Shown: in pieces, positions 44,840-57,474 of the stretch
How the letters are laid out: the number at the start of each line of letters is the position of its first letter
How positions within the stretch are numbered: the stretch's first letter is position 1
Source of the DNA: Gymnothorax reevesii
Lineage: Eukaryota; Chordata; Actinopteri; Anguilliformes; Muraenidae
NCBI GenBank assembly: GCA_029721435.1
Contig: CM056573.1
Location: 99,005,447 to 99,069,446 of the forward strand
Reading direction: 5' to 3'
DNA: 64,000 bases
Translations under genes and position numbers: made by a program
Notes under the pieces: generated by a model
Told to the model about the DNA's origin: nothing
The model's input: the letters and a program-made list of their open reading frames with translations, nothing else
Database searches by the model: none

Positions 44840-47090
44840 AAGGAATGAATAACGGGCTACATCTAACTAATGCCTCCACTCTTCTAGTGCTAACTTTATG
44901 GCCAGCAGCTCTTGGTTGCCCACATCATTGTTGGCCTCTGTGGGTGTAAACTTGTGTGAGAAATATGCACAGGGAAATAACTTGTTAGGGACTCTGCGCC
45001 TCTACTCCCGCATTGGAGGCGTTGACTTCCATTACGAAGAGCTTATTCAGAATTGGTAACTAAATTGGTATAGGAGCAGTGATAAACAGACTTTTGAGTG
45101 CAACAAAGGCGTGCTGAGCTTCCGGATTCTATTCCAGGTTTTTGGGTTTTCCCTTGAAGTGACGCGTCAGAGGATAGGTCACTGCGCTGAAGTTTTTAAT
45201 GAAGCACCAATAAAAGGCTGCAAACCTCATGAAGCGCTAGAGCTCCTTTATAGTCCGTGGGATAGGCCATGCAGCCATTACCTTCACCTTCTTATCTTCC
45301 AGAGCCACTCCCTCTGGTCCAGTCACATGGCTAAGGAAGGAGACGGTGGACTAAGGAAGTTGATGTTATAATAAGCGTTTGAGTACTCTCCTCGCATGTC
45401 CCACATGTTCTTCATACGTGGTTGAGTGGATGAGGATGTGGTCGAGGCAGGCGATGACAAATCTTCACAGCATCTTTCGTAGCACATCATTGATGAAGGA
45501 CTGGAACAAGGCCGTACCGTCATGGCGCAGCACTCGTAGTGCCCAGAGGTGATGCTAAAAGCCGCCTTCCACTCGTCTCCTGCCCTGATACTGGTGACAT
45601 TGTTAGCGTGGCAGAGGTTGAGCTTTGTGAAGATTTACGGGCCTCAAAACTGCTCCACAGTGCTGGGGACCAGGAGGAGTGGATATCGATACTTCACCGT
45701 AATGTTATTAAAGCCTCTGTAGTCTATGCAGGGGCAAAGACCTTGATCCTTCTGGACAAAAACTAAGCTGGCGGACACAGGAGATGTGGAAGAGCGACTG
45801 AAGCCTGTTGTGGTGCTTCTTGTACATATTGTTCCATTGCTTGAGCTTCAGCCACCGATAGGGGGTATATATGGCTCCTAGAGGGTGAAGTGCCAGACAG
45901 GAGCTCGATGGCACAATCCCACGGACGATGCTTGCTAAATGCTACTTGAGGGTCCCAGTACTCTTCCGGAATCTCAGACAGGTCTCCCTAGTCAGGGCTC
46001 TCGACGGTCATGGAGGCAATGCTGAGGGGGCCACAGTGCCACTGAAAGGTGGGCAACTGGAAGTGGAGACATCTGGGTTGCCATGTGATAGCGGAATTGT
46101 ATAAATGCAGCCATGGAAAGCCGAGGATGAGTGGGTGGCTTGAATCTTGAAGAAGCATCTGAGGGAATTCCTCCAGATAGCACTCTTGGTCTGTGAGGGA
46201 GATTGGCGCCATCTGGTGGGTGATGCTGCCGCTGCCCAGTGGTTTTAAAGTGTGGCCAGTGATGGCAGTGGGTGACACCTTGACCGTCACAGGCTCATGA
46301 TTCCCCTCTTGACTGTGGGTGCAGTGGCTGGTTCCTCTCCAGGGGTGACATTCAATGGGTCGAGAAAAGACACGTCTAAGTCCTTGCGGCCTATCTCTGC
46401 CCTGAGCTCTAGACGTAGCCCCTTCTGGAAGATTGTTTGCAATGCAGGCTCATTCCAGCTGTTGGTTGCAGCCAAGGTGCGGAATTGGAGGGTGTAGTCA
46501 GCCGCAGTCTTGGTCCTTCAGTGCAGATCCAGCAGCTAGTCCCCCAGCCTTCTTCCCAGGGTGATCGAAGACTGAACAAATCTGTTGGAGGAAACAGGCA
46601 TAGGTGGGGAAAGCCGATTTCCTCCCAAACAGCCGTCGCCCAGTCAAGTGCCTTGCCAGAGAGGCAGGTTGCCACTACGGAGATCTTCTGTGCGTCACTC
46701 AGGCTAGATGGTAGGTGAAATAGGGGGCACACTGAAGAATGAAGCCTTTGCTCGCAATACGGTTTCGTCGTAGCGCTCTGGCAGGTGGACTGGCGAGTCA
46801 CCCCGGGGAATGTCTGAGGGACCCTGCATTCCAGCGGGCGAGACGGAGGTGGATGGTGGCGACGGAGCATGGGAGATGGACAGCTTGCGAACCCCTCAAA
46901 CCAGTTCCTCCAGGAGAGCACCCAGACGCACAATCTCCCTCTGTTGTACTGCCACCGGACGGTAGAGGTCGGAGGGCTGGGCAGTAAACTGTCCAACCTC
47001 TGGGGCAAAGGAATCCTTGCTGAATCCATCTGTAAGGCAAAGTCTTTCGTGAGAGTTGTGCTTGGCACACTGATGATGTGCACAGAGGAC
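44840..47090 (-). pseudogene. Second Ty3/Gypsy gag-pol remnant, minus strand
   Basis: Right to left: a gag start near 47026 (MDSARIPLPQRL), capsid-like LSDAQKISVVATCLSGKALD with WATAVWE, SWNEPALQTIFQKGLRLELR, protease-flanking PLILGFPWLHLYN, a reverse-transcriptase entry region near 45860-45700 ([20 protein letters not shown]), and RNase H near 44950-44870 ([11 protein letters not shown]). Frameshifts are numerous and no protease catalytic motif is intact. No LTR pair was found. It differs in sequence from the 35388 element. Confidence 0.8.
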
Positions 47091-48136
47091 AGGAAGTTGA
47101 GGACTGGACTCAGGTGCAGGGATGGACTCGGTTGTGTCTATTATGCCTACTGTGCAGCCAAAAGGCACAAAAGAAGCAATGCAAAACAAAATAGGAAACA
47201 AGGTTCCTGAATTGTACTATTAGGATCACAGAGACTGGACAGGAACAATGTAATACAAATAGGAAAAGAAAATGGGCGATTCCATGCTTGCGTCGTACGA
47301 GACATTCAGGCAGTGTTCTACATCCAGAAAATAAAAGGACAACTGGCTTTAAAGTAGGCTGTGACCTTTAAATTACGTTACCACACTTCAAAATTATTCA
47401 ATGATCAAACTGATTCACTTCCATTTTTGGGGGGTGAGACAAGCAAAAAATGTGATCTGTCAGACGGGACGCCGAGAAATCTTTTTTTTTTTTCCGCAAA
47501 CAAAGTCTTTTCAAGAACTCTGTGAATTGACTATTGAAAACTTTAGAAAAATAGTCAAGAAATATTGGGGAGAGTCTGCTGTATTGTGTTAAAGCAGTTT
47601 TATTTAAAAATACATTTAAAAAATCAACAAGACATGAATTCAACAGGGTTTAAAAATTCTAGGGGGTACGTGTCGTATGGTACAGAAAAAAAATCAGTCG
47701 TACGAGACGCTCTGAATTGAGCTCAGGTTTTTATTGAAGCACTGCCTCCATCTGTTATTGCACGAGAAACTTGAACAGCTAAAGCAAAATAAATAATAAC
47801 TGATTGCTCTGTAACAATTCATGTCCCCTCAGTTAGCTCTGGTCCTATGATAATTCTATGATAAATGTATGATAAATGTACGGGACAAAATATCTGCAGT
47901 ACGGGACAACTATTATCTGGAAAAACTTATCAAACCTTTCCTGCTTCATTATTTCCCAACTTCTTTTCCTCAGAACACAGTTTGAAGTTCTACCATAACA
48001 AACAGTACACCTATCACTTACAGCTCAAAATGACTCAGAAACGACAAGATTTGAACCATGAAACTCACTTACTAGTAACACAAATTACTATTTATTCATC
48101 ATTCCTTTGTCAACTTAGATGCTGCCTGTAGCCTTA
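47091..48136. other. fmn1 intron 3, no firm feature
   Basis: The block AAATAGGAAACAAGGTTCCT at 47192-47211 recurs at 50467-50486; the intervening sequence may have inserted into one older repeat such as an LTR. Otherwise nothing recognised. Confidence 0.4.
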
Positions 48137-49155
48137 GGGTGCTTTCACACTAGGGACTTGGGTGCAGATCAGAGTACACTTGACCCTAAAGTCTGTTTCA
48201 TTTGATAAGTGTGAACACGAGCGTACCATGCTCCAGCATGGTATGCGAGTCCGCTTGGAAGAGGTGGACTCGGGCCAGTTCATCCGTACTCGCACCAAAT
48301 GTGAAGGCAACTGTACTCAAGCACGGAAGTGGAGTATCACGTAACATCTTAAATATTTGACTCTTTTGTTCTGACGCATATAGCAGCAAGAGGATCTTCC
48401 TGGTTAAATGAAGAAATTGGGCAGAAGAAATTAAATGCTTGCTCAAAATTTGGCCAGACGAAAGAACATACAATCACAAATGGATACTACATACAGAAAC
48501 GCAGAGATTTATTGAATACTTTTAGAATATTGACATTTGCGTGGTTATTGCAGAACAATAGAGTGGTGCCGTGACAAACTAAAGAAAGTGCGGCTACAGT
48601 ATCTTATCTTAAAAGTGGAACATGGTGAGAAAATCTAGCAGTTTTAGTCATGAAAAAGATACATTTTCATAGCTTCTTCTTCTTTGTGTATATTTTTCTA
48701 CTTAAAAACCACCCCGGTGCATACTGCTACTGTCTTGGATGAGCGAAGGGACCCACTCGCACAGGCTGGTACACTCAAAAAGATGTTTAATAAATATACT
48801 TAAAACAGACAAAAACAGACAGGGGAGCAGCAGCAACACACAAGGAGCTAAAAACACCAGAATGCAGCTGCACTGCCAATTTGGCAGTGCAGCTCTTTAA
48901 TACTCTACACTTCACCTCTACCTCAACGAGCAACAGGTGTGGCTCGTTAAAGTGGAGGTGAAGACAGCAGGAGGGGGAGGGTTTGCAGGGCAGAACTATC
49001 ACAGCTACCTTCTGTATCAGAATTTTGATAAAATAATCCCGACTCGGGCACGTGTGACATTGCTGGTGTGAAAGCTGACCAGCGAGGGGAGAGCAGGGGA
49101 CGCCAATCGTACTGTGGCATGGTATGGAACAATCGTACCCAGTTTGAAAGCGCCC
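48137..49155. mobile_element. Harbinger-like non-autonomous element, 1019 bp
   Basis: The left end GGGTGCTTTCACACTAGGGA and the right end (complement of GGGCGCTTTCAAACTGGG) are imperfect inverted repeats. Both are flanked by TTA (48134-48136 and 49156-49158), as in PIF/Harbinger. No transposase ORF inside. Confidence 0.65.
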
Positions 49156-51486
49156 TTAGACTCAGAGCACTTTGGTGTTTTCAGGGGCAAAAATGTCCTC
49201 ACCCGAGTGTTGTCAAAGTATTGTGCTCTTTTCTCATTTGATTGGTTCATTACATGTACTAAGTTTTATCCATTTTTATTCAGCCAGTCTGACATGCACA
49301 AAATGTACACAACCACAGTGCATGTTCCTGTTTTGTCTTTCTAATGCAAGAAAACTAATGAAGTACACAGATATGGCAGATGTTACTTTCATAAATATCT
49401 TTAACAATTCCTTTAATTTCAAAACATTTTTGATGTTTTACTTATCTCGGAATTAGTGACTGATGCCATTAAGAAACTTTGAACAGCCACTAGCATACCA
49501 TTGAAACAGTCAATTGCCTTCCCTCAATGGACTTTTCCATTCATTAATGCCCCCTATTGTCTCAGAGGTGAGGAATTAAAGAGACATTTATTGTTTTTCA
49601 GGCAGAACTAACTCACTAAGACGTAACTGCGTTGAGATTTGGTTTCAGCAGTTCTGTAGGACTGTACCTATGATCTGTTGTACGGACAATACTTTTTAGG
49701 CTAATTATGTGTAAACTAATGGAATGACGAGGAGACAGTAGTTTTTTAGTACCTCTAGTCTAAAATTAGAGGATTTGAAATAAAAAGATTTCCACTCAAA
49801 AAAAAAAAAAAAAAAAATGGCGAGAACTTTTTGCCTTCAGTCTGTTGTACGGGATGTCACAATAAACAGCCTGCCATTGATCATATTTTTCTCCGTCAAG
49901 CAAAGGGTCATGTGACCGTCACTTTGCAATTGGACAGACTTTGCTCTAGATGCGTGACTTGTAAAGACTGGGAACTTGAGGGATATAGGGAAATTAAGGC
50001 AATTGATTAAAAATTCTGGAAAATTGAAAAATTTGACGAAATTTCATGTCTCTTTTAATTCCACCCCAAATCACCACCCTGCATTCATGTAAGTGAGTAA
50101 ACTTACTTGTTCTAAATGATTTGGGTATTCAGGCTTACAAATCATAATAGACCAGTCAAGTTAAAAACATCTTTCAAACAAGTGGTGCCAGGCACAACAA
50201 ACCCCACCCCTCGCACATACTCTCATCTACTTGTACGAAATTCAATAGGGATCTATGCTGGGTCAGTGGCAATCCCTATTCCAAATTTGGGGTGAATCTG
50301 GCCGCTAGAGTGTTAACAAACAAACAAACACAGAAACAAACAAATGCACAAACACACAACACACAAACAGAGAAAAAAACCGAACTGAAAACAATACCCC
50401 TTCCCTCACCCTTCAGGTGGGGCGGGGTAATTAAGCATTTTCTCAGTTACTTGCATGGAATCGCCCAAATAGGAAACAAGGTTCCTTCAATAATAATTAT
50501 GAAGAGCTGAAATAAACAATAAACAGCAATAAATTCAGGATTTGGAATTAATACACGCAATACATGGGGAATAAGTTTACACAAGACGAGAGATACAACA
50601 CAGGCATGTGGCTACGAGACTTTGCAAAGACTATAGAGGAAATGACAAACAGGTGCTAGTAATGATTATGGAGCTGAGTGGTCTTAATAGACCGGTGAGC
50701 TTGATGGCTTGAGGCGTGACCTTACGCCTGCGCAGAAAATGTTAAAAAATATACCTCCACAAACTTCTTTTGGACGTGAAAGACTTGTAAAATAAAATAT
50801 CCATAGCGCAGTAATGGTTTCCACATGTACCCATTTCACCTTCTGCCAGTGTTTTGTATGAAATAAAATTTCTCTTTTGTATTTGGGATTTGGAAGCCAT
50901 GAAAAAGCTGCGAACATCCAGCTTTGACTCATTTGTGCAGCAGTTGTCAGATATATCTTTTTTCTCATAACTGAAAAAAGTAAAAACAATGATCATTTCT
51001 GTGATATTGTTGATGTGGACTCACTTGAATTGTCAATCATTTGATCTGCTGGAATATTTAAATTAGTTGATTGCCATATTGCGAGACTGGCCCAAATTAA
51101 CAGAAGCATAGGCAGTTAGAGCTGGATTCCCTTTGTCTTGGGAGAGGTCTGAAGTACAATTTATTTCATTGTACTTCCAGTACCATGATTAGCATTGAAA
51201 TGTAGTGTATTTGTCAGTGAATAAACATTTGGCAGTCGTCATTTCAGAAGAATTTTGGGTCTTAGTCCAGTTTGCCTTGTGTAACATTTATGCAGTACGT
51301 ACGAGTTTTATTACTACATAATGGTGTGATATATGCATATCATTTTATATATTTATATAACTCATTCTTATTGTAATGTGCAATATTAAATAGTGCCATT
51401 ACAGTTTGTTTGATGCATGTGCCATTAGAATTAACTTATGCTATATTACATTTCCATTCAAAATATGTGATTTATAAACCTTCTTT
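49156..51486. other. fmn1 intron 3, no firm feature
   Basis: Holds an A-run at about 49798-49817, (CAAA)n-like repeats at 50318-50372 and the possible LTR-like block starting at 50467. No gene seen. Confidence 0.45.
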
Positions 51487-52489
51487 GGCAGACTGACATC
51501 CTCATTTCCAGAAAAACGGGAACGCTATGTAAAACGTAAATAAAAACGGACTGAAATGATTGGCAAATTATTTAAACTCTGTAATATATTGAAAATAATA
51601 CAACAAGACAAAATATCAATTGTTGAAAATGGGAATTTTATTGTTTTCGAAAAATATCTGCTCATTTTGAATTTGAAGCTAGTGACATGTTTCAAAAAAG
51701 TTGGGACTGGGCCATGTTTACCACGCGGTTAAATCATTTCTTCTTTTAATATCACCCTGTAAGTGTTTTGGAGCTGAGGAGATTAGTTACTGTAGTTTTG
51801 AAAGCAAAATGTTTTCTAATTCTTGCTTGATTTTAGATTTCAGCTTCTCAAAACTTTTGAGGAGTCTTCTGTCACATTTGTGCTCTAAGTTTTTCGATGG
51901 ATGATCCGTCTGCACTACAGGCAGGCCAGTTTAGCACCTGCTCTCCTTTAGTACAGATCCATGATGGAATGAGCGCAACGTGGTTTGTCATTCTATTGCT
52001 GAAATAAGCAAAGATGTCAGGATGGCTGTATATGTTGCTCCAAAACCATCATTTATTATTCAGCATTAATTCTGTCTTCACAGACGTGCAAGTTACCCAC
52101 GCCACATGCACTAATACACCCCCATACTGTTATGGGTAATGGCTTTTGAACTGTGCATTGCTAAACAGCTGGATGTTCCCTCTCCTTCTGAGCCCAGAGG
52201 ACGCGGCATCCTTAATTTTAAAAAAAAAAAAAAATCAGATTTTGGTTGGTCAGACCTCAGTATGGTTTTCCACTTCGTCTCAGGCCATCATAAATGAGCT
52301 TAGGCCCAGAGAAGGCAGCAGCATCTCTGAATCTTGCTTATATATGGTTTGTTTTTTCTTCACATATTAAAGTTTTAACTCGCATTTGTGGATGCTCACT
52401 GAGAATAGTTTTCAGAAGTGTTCCTGAGCCCATGGATTGATTTCCACCACAGAATTGTTTTTAAAAATTTTTTCTTTTTTTTTTGGGGA

Positions 52490-52652
52490 ATTTTTCTTTT
52501 ATTTGATGGTTATGCTGGGTGGAGGGATGGGGAGAGGAATGGGGGAATACATGCAGCAAATGACCCGAGCTGGATTCAAGCCCAGGTCGCTGCGGGAGGG
52601 ACACAGCCTTTATGGTACACGTACTTAGACCAATGAGCCACCGGGGCGCCCC
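52490..52652 (-). repeat. tRNA-derived SINE, minus strand
   Basis: Read on the minus strand it starts GGGGCGCCCCGGTGGCTCAT, with A-box TGGCTCATTGGTCTAAG and B-box GGGCTTGAATCC, then a non-tRNA body with GCTGCATGTATTCCCCCATT. Same head as the copy at 20612. The 3' end runs into an A-rich stretch. Confidence 0.8.
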
Positions 52653-52944
52653 ATCCTTTTTGCTTTTAATGCAGTGCCACCTGAGGGCTGGAAGATCATG
52701 GCCATTCACCATTGGTTTTTGGCCTTGTCCCTTGCATTTAGAGATTTCGCTTGATTCTCTGAATAATTTATGATATTACGTACCATAGATGATTAAATCC
52801 CCAGGTTTTTACAATTTCATTCTTAATTTGTTGACCAATTTTCTCATGCAGTCTGTCACAGAGTGATGAAGCCCTCACCATCTTATGAAAGAGTCAACCT
52901 CTCTGAGATGCTCTTTTTATACCCATTCATGTCACTGACCCATT

Positions 52945-54103
52945 AAAAGTATCTTGGTATTTTAATCTATATCGATATATTTCTAAACGACATATAACAT
53001 GGGACAATATCGCTTGAATCGATATAGTTCATTTTGCGTTAAAATGACAATACATGGGCTGCAAGTTCGCACCTATTTCTCCTCTCCCTCTCCGTGTCCC
53101 TGTCTCTCACACACAACCTTTCTGCTCCGCCTCCCTCGCTGTGTGACCACAAGTCCTCCCCCTTCCCCCTCGCCTCTACTCTCACCTACAATCAGCAACA
53201 ACATGGAGACGTAGTGCGCCGCAGAAGAGGGGTTAGTCAGTAAATATAGTTTGTTTGCAAACGAGCTACCATTAATTAACTACTTGGTCCACTAAGGTGC
53301 AAACGGAAATTAAATTTGTTTGGTAGTAAACAAAGCTGTTGAGAACCGCGCACCTCCCCCCAACAAGTGTCTATTCTGCAACTGGTGTGCGGCTGAGCCT
53401 GAGCTTGAGAAGCAAATGCTCAGAGTTTATAGTAGATAAGCTCAAGCGCAAATAGCCAGCGGTCATAAAGCTTACGCAGTGACTTTGCCACTCATTCGTG
53501 TTTGAACAAACTTTTGCAGATTTTAAATCCACAGAAAACAGAGTAGTTGACTACCGGTGGCTCGTTTGCAGACAAACTATATTCACAAATATTCATTCAG
53601 TACCTCTCCATAACCAAATGGAGCTTGTCAGCTAAATGACAATGTTCACCTAGAAATGAGAGTAACAAGCCTAGCGATATGTGTGCAGGACGAGGAAAAG
53701 GGGTCACTTGGGTCATTTTATGAAAATTGAGATTTTCCTACAAAATCAAAGGGTAATCCTTTTTCATTTTGAGAAAAAAATTGGGTGAATTTGTGCACAG
53801 CAAAGTGTTGTAAATTGACAGTACAGTAGTGCTGGGATATCACTATCACCGGGATATCACTGAGCTACCCCATTAATCTCAAAATGGAAAAAAATCCCAA
53901 GTGACCCCTTTTCCTAGTCCTGCACACAAACCAAGTCCGAAAATGATACAACTCCGCATGCCTTCTGGAAATCATGGTCAAATAGCCTTAGAACTATAAA
54001 CACGGTTCACAGCCAAAAAAAATCGATATATATCGAGTATCGCCATTCAGCTAAAAAAATATCGAGATATGACTTTTAGTCCATATCGCCCAGCCCTACC
54101 CTG
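52945..54103. mobile_element. hAT-like element with ATATCGAT-rich ends
   Basis: The right end reads, on the minus strand, CAGGGTAGGGCTGGGCGATA followed by TGGACTAAAAGTCATATC, a terminus common in fish hAT elements. The left side has related AATCTATATCGATATATTTC and CATATAACATGGGACAATAT sequence but lacks the terminal CAGGGCTGGGCG, so the left limit is approximate. No transposase recognised. Confidence 0.6.
53680..53928. mobile_element. MITE nested in the hAT-like element (249 bp)
   Basis: TGTGTGCAGGACGAGGAAAA then GGGGTCACTTGGG at the left, with its complement (CCCAAGTGACCCCTTTTCCT then AGTCCTGCACACA) at the right: 37-bp arms with one mismatch. Inner arms continue as weaker complementarity. 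No clear target duplication. Confidence 0.8.
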
Positions 54104-54417
54104 AACCATTTTCAATGAAATATAGGATATAAATGATATGCAATCATTTATTATTTGCATTTTGCACAGCATCCCAACTTTTCTGGAAATGGGTTTGGGA
54201 AAAAAATCATTTTATATCAGTTCTTATATTATTGCAATGATTACATTAGTAGCACCCAAAAACAGAGAAAGTGCACCTTTTTCCAAGAAATTCCTATAAA
54301 AACTTTGAATACTCCAAGGTTTACTGAAGATTTGTACGGAAGCCCTGAACCGCACTGTGAAAAAAAAATTTTTTGTAGTGAAGTTAAAGTGTAATTTTTT
54401 TCCTTTTGTTATTTTGC

Positions 54418-54655
54418 GATATTATCTCGTTATTTCGAGATAATATCTCGTTATTACGAGATATTATCTCGTTATTTCGAGATAATATCTCGTTATTTCG
54501 AGATAAGATCTCGTTATTACGAGATAAGATCTCGTTATTACGAGATATTATCTCGTTATTTCGAGATAATATCTCGTTATTTCGAGATATTATCTCGTTA
54601 TTTCGAGATAATATCTCGTTATTACGAGATATTATCTCGTTATTTCGAGATAACA
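54418..54655. repeat. 21-bp dyad array, left arm (11 units)
   Basis: Units alternate TTATTACGAGATAATATCTCG and the TTATTTCGAGA variant. Each unit is itself a dyad (ATATCTCG TTATTA CGAGATAT). Since 21 is a multiple of three, both strands stay open and give 7-residue repeats (LSRNNEI on minus, SLFRDNI on plus). Confidence 0.97.
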
Positions 54656-55708
54656 TTACGCCCTGTCTGGGCTTGAATCAATATAATCGCCCATTTTTCC
54701 GAGGATGCATCGGCTGGTAACTTGTGTGAACATGACAGCAGGCATATAACAGAATTCCTTTCGCCATCTAAGCGGGAGCGGGACGCTCCTGAGAGAGAAG
54801 GGCAGGGTTACGTTTCCCAAAAGCATAGATGCCAACTAAACAAGTTACACTAACATGGCAATATCCCCCCCCCGCCTCAATGTTTTGTGTCCGTAGGGAC
54901 GGACGGACGGAGCTCAATGCTATATCCCCCACTTCGCGCTAATCGGGGGATACTTAAATGTACATAGTTCGTCCATTCACAGTCAGTGACTGCGTTTACG
55001 CACCATGTTCCTGTATTTGATTGCGTACCTGTCATGTAAACGAGTTCAATAACCCGATTAAGGTCATTTTCCGATTCGAAATATTCCGAATAAGACCCCT
55101 GGCATATGCCTGTTTTAATCGGAATATTGGCTCATGTATACACCTTAATCAGAATATGCCCTCGAACTGAATGTTCAACCACGTCTGCGCCTGTTCACTT
55201 CGCAAGGAATTAGCATTTTTGGAGCAAAGAGGAGACGACTGTATGCATAATGAAAGACATGAATATATTGTAATATATCGATGGGCGAAAGCACCGTAAC
55301 AACAATATAATTATGGTGGGTTAAAAGTGGAGAGAGACTGGTTTTGAGTTGACTGACCTAGCGCCAACCCGATTCAGCATCGCTGGAAAACTCTGAAGGC
55401 AGCATATTCCAAAGCGAAAAAATAAAGGCAATTACTTTTTTTACGCCAGTCGTAATCTTGCTCCAATTACCCATTCTTAAGATCCGCCGTATGTTCATGC
55501 ACAATGTAGGAAATCCGGACTTGGAGCCATAGACTGATTTATACAGTCTGCTTATACAACGGCATTAAGGATAACGCACAATTAATGCATATATGTTACC
55601 ATGTATCTTAAAAGAATGAAACAACACCAGCATTACGTTTTAACAAGTTTAATAATACATGTATGAATATTTAGGTAATAGAATTATGTATAATTAACAT
55701 GAATTAAG

Positions 55709-55865
55709 CTGCTTTCACACCGGACGCGAAACGAATTTTTCGCAAGACAGGTTAAATTCAAATTCAATGCAAAGACGCAAATACGCGTGGATTCGCGTCT
55801 TTGCATTGACTTTTGAAAGTGATCTGTCGTACGAAAAATTCATTCGAGTCCAGTGTGAAAGTGGC
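55709..55865. mobile_element. Hairpin MITE nested in the left arm
   Basis: CTGCTTTCACACCGGACGCG at one end and its imperfect complement (ACTCGAATG...CAGTGTGAAAGTGGC) at the other; internal arms include CAATGCAAAGACGC and GCGTCTTTGCATTG. The same structure, inverted, occurs at 57475-57632, so it was present before the arms were duplicated or inverted. Confidence 0.8.
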
Positions 55866-56302
55866 TTTATTGTAAACATTCACAACGATATTTTTGAGTA
55901 AAGAAATACAGATTCAGAGCGACAAAAACAATTAAAAATATGATTAATACACATTCGGATTCAACATTTATAGCCTAACAACATAACCATATGGAATATC
56001 TTATTTATCATGAAATAATTAATCGGAACAATGACACGGATTAGAAAACAATAGGAAGGTGCTGAACTTTTTTTCTGATTACCTTTTTATTTACGCAATG
56101 TCCATGTGTCCGAAAGTCGGACAGGGTTTTAATATAACTCCGTGTCCGATAGTCGGATAGTTTCAATATAACTCCGTGTCCGACAGTCGATAATTGTTTT
56201 TAATCTCTTAAAATCTGCTGAATCTTTTAGATATTAAACGTGAATTTTTTGATCAGAGGGCTCATTTCTTCAAGATGTGTACCGAAAATTTCAATCAAAA
56301 AC

Positions 56303-57104
56303 AATCAGAACATCCAATGTGCTCTGCAATCAATTTATTTGGGCAATTTTTATAAATACAATTCCTGTATTTCTATGCCTGTCGGATATTAGGCCTAAAT
56401 GCAAAATACTCCGTGTCCGACAGCCTAAAAAAAGAGGACGATTAGAACAGATTGATAACGAAATAAAGAATAAAAAACATTTTTACAACAAACAGAACAA
56501 CCAATGAACACTGCAATTTATTTATTTGCGGGCCATCTTGTTTGGATGTTCTGTTTGTTGGTGATATATTTTTATTCTTTATTTCGTTATAAATCTGCTC
56601 TCATATCAATACTTTTACTTTCTGTTGTCTACCAGACATGGAGTATTTTGCATTTCGCGTCCGACACTCTTGATCGTGCATGCAATATTTAATTCACACT
56701 GTCAATGGTCATGGAATTGATTTGCTCAATGACTACAAGTACTATTTTATCTCTGGTGTGGAAATGAAGTGTGAATCTATTTGATCGATCTGACTAATTT
56801 TCAAAAGAGAGACCGAATAAAAACTGTTGTCTATCTTCAACGAAAGAAAACAGACGAATAAAAAGATCAAGAAAAGTGGATAGATATCAATTTGCATTTT
56901 GTGAAGGTCGAACACAAACATGGCCAAGTTTCTACGTCCAATGATTGCTGGAATACTCGAAAAATTAAAACTCTTATAACTTTCGGACACGGAGTATTTT
57001 AGGATCTCTGTCCGTCAGACGCTAAATTCGTCATAAATGCACTAAGTCCCACGCCAATGTCGACCCACTTTATTTAGCAGAGCTTAAACAGACACATTGA
57101 TTGA
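56303..57104. repeat. Centre of the palindrome with ACTCCGTGTCCGACAG motifs and an inner palindrome
   Basis: The motif (A)CTCCGTGTCCGACAG or a close variant occurs at least five times in and beside this centre, in both orientations (near 56138, 56173, 56409, 56655, 56984 and 57207). A second inverted repeat, about 56390-56675, pairs AACGAAATAAAGAATAAAAA with its complement and ACAAACAGAACA with TGTTCTGTTTGT. The short ORFs here have no recognisable domain. Confidence 0.75.
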
Positions 57105-57474
57105 AATTCTCGGTACTCATCTTGAAGAAATGAGCCCTCTGATCAAAACATTCACGTTTAATATCTAAAAGATTCAGCAGATTTTAAGAGATTAAAAACA
57201 ATTATCGACTGTCGGACACGGAGTTATATTGAAAGGGCATTGCGTAAATAAAAAAGGTAATCAGAAAAAAAAGTTCAGCACCTTCCTATTGTTTTCTAAT
57301 CCGTGTCATTGTTCCGATTAATTATTTAATAATAAATAAGATATTCCATATGGTTATGTTGTTAGGCTATAAATGTTGAATCCAAATGTGTATTAATCAT
57401 GTTTTTAATTGTTTTTGTCGCTCTGAATCTGTATTTCTTTACTCAAAAATATCGTTGTGAATGTTTACAATAAA

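Larger units (their letters stand above)
51490..54186. mobile_element. Tc1/mariner-like element enlarged by nested insertions
   Basis: The left end (ATTTCCAGAAAAACGGGAAC) and the right end (complement of ATTTCCAGAAAAGTTGGGAT) match as inverted repeats that continue through AAATGATT and a TTGAAAAT block. CAAAAAAGTTGGGACTGGGC marks the inner edge of the left repeat. The interior holds a minus-strand SINE (52490-52652) and an hAT-like element (52945-54103), itself carrying a MITE. No intact transposase. Confidence 0.7.

Noticed and set aside
54418..54655. CRISPR-like regular array
   Set aside because: The units are contiguous 21-mers without unique spacers, in a vertebrate genome.
54384..54720. 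90-104 codon open frames over the 21-bp array, and the same at 58621-58936
   Set aside because: The 21-bp period is a multiple of three and lacks stops, so both strands are open by chance; the 7-residue repeats need not be translated.
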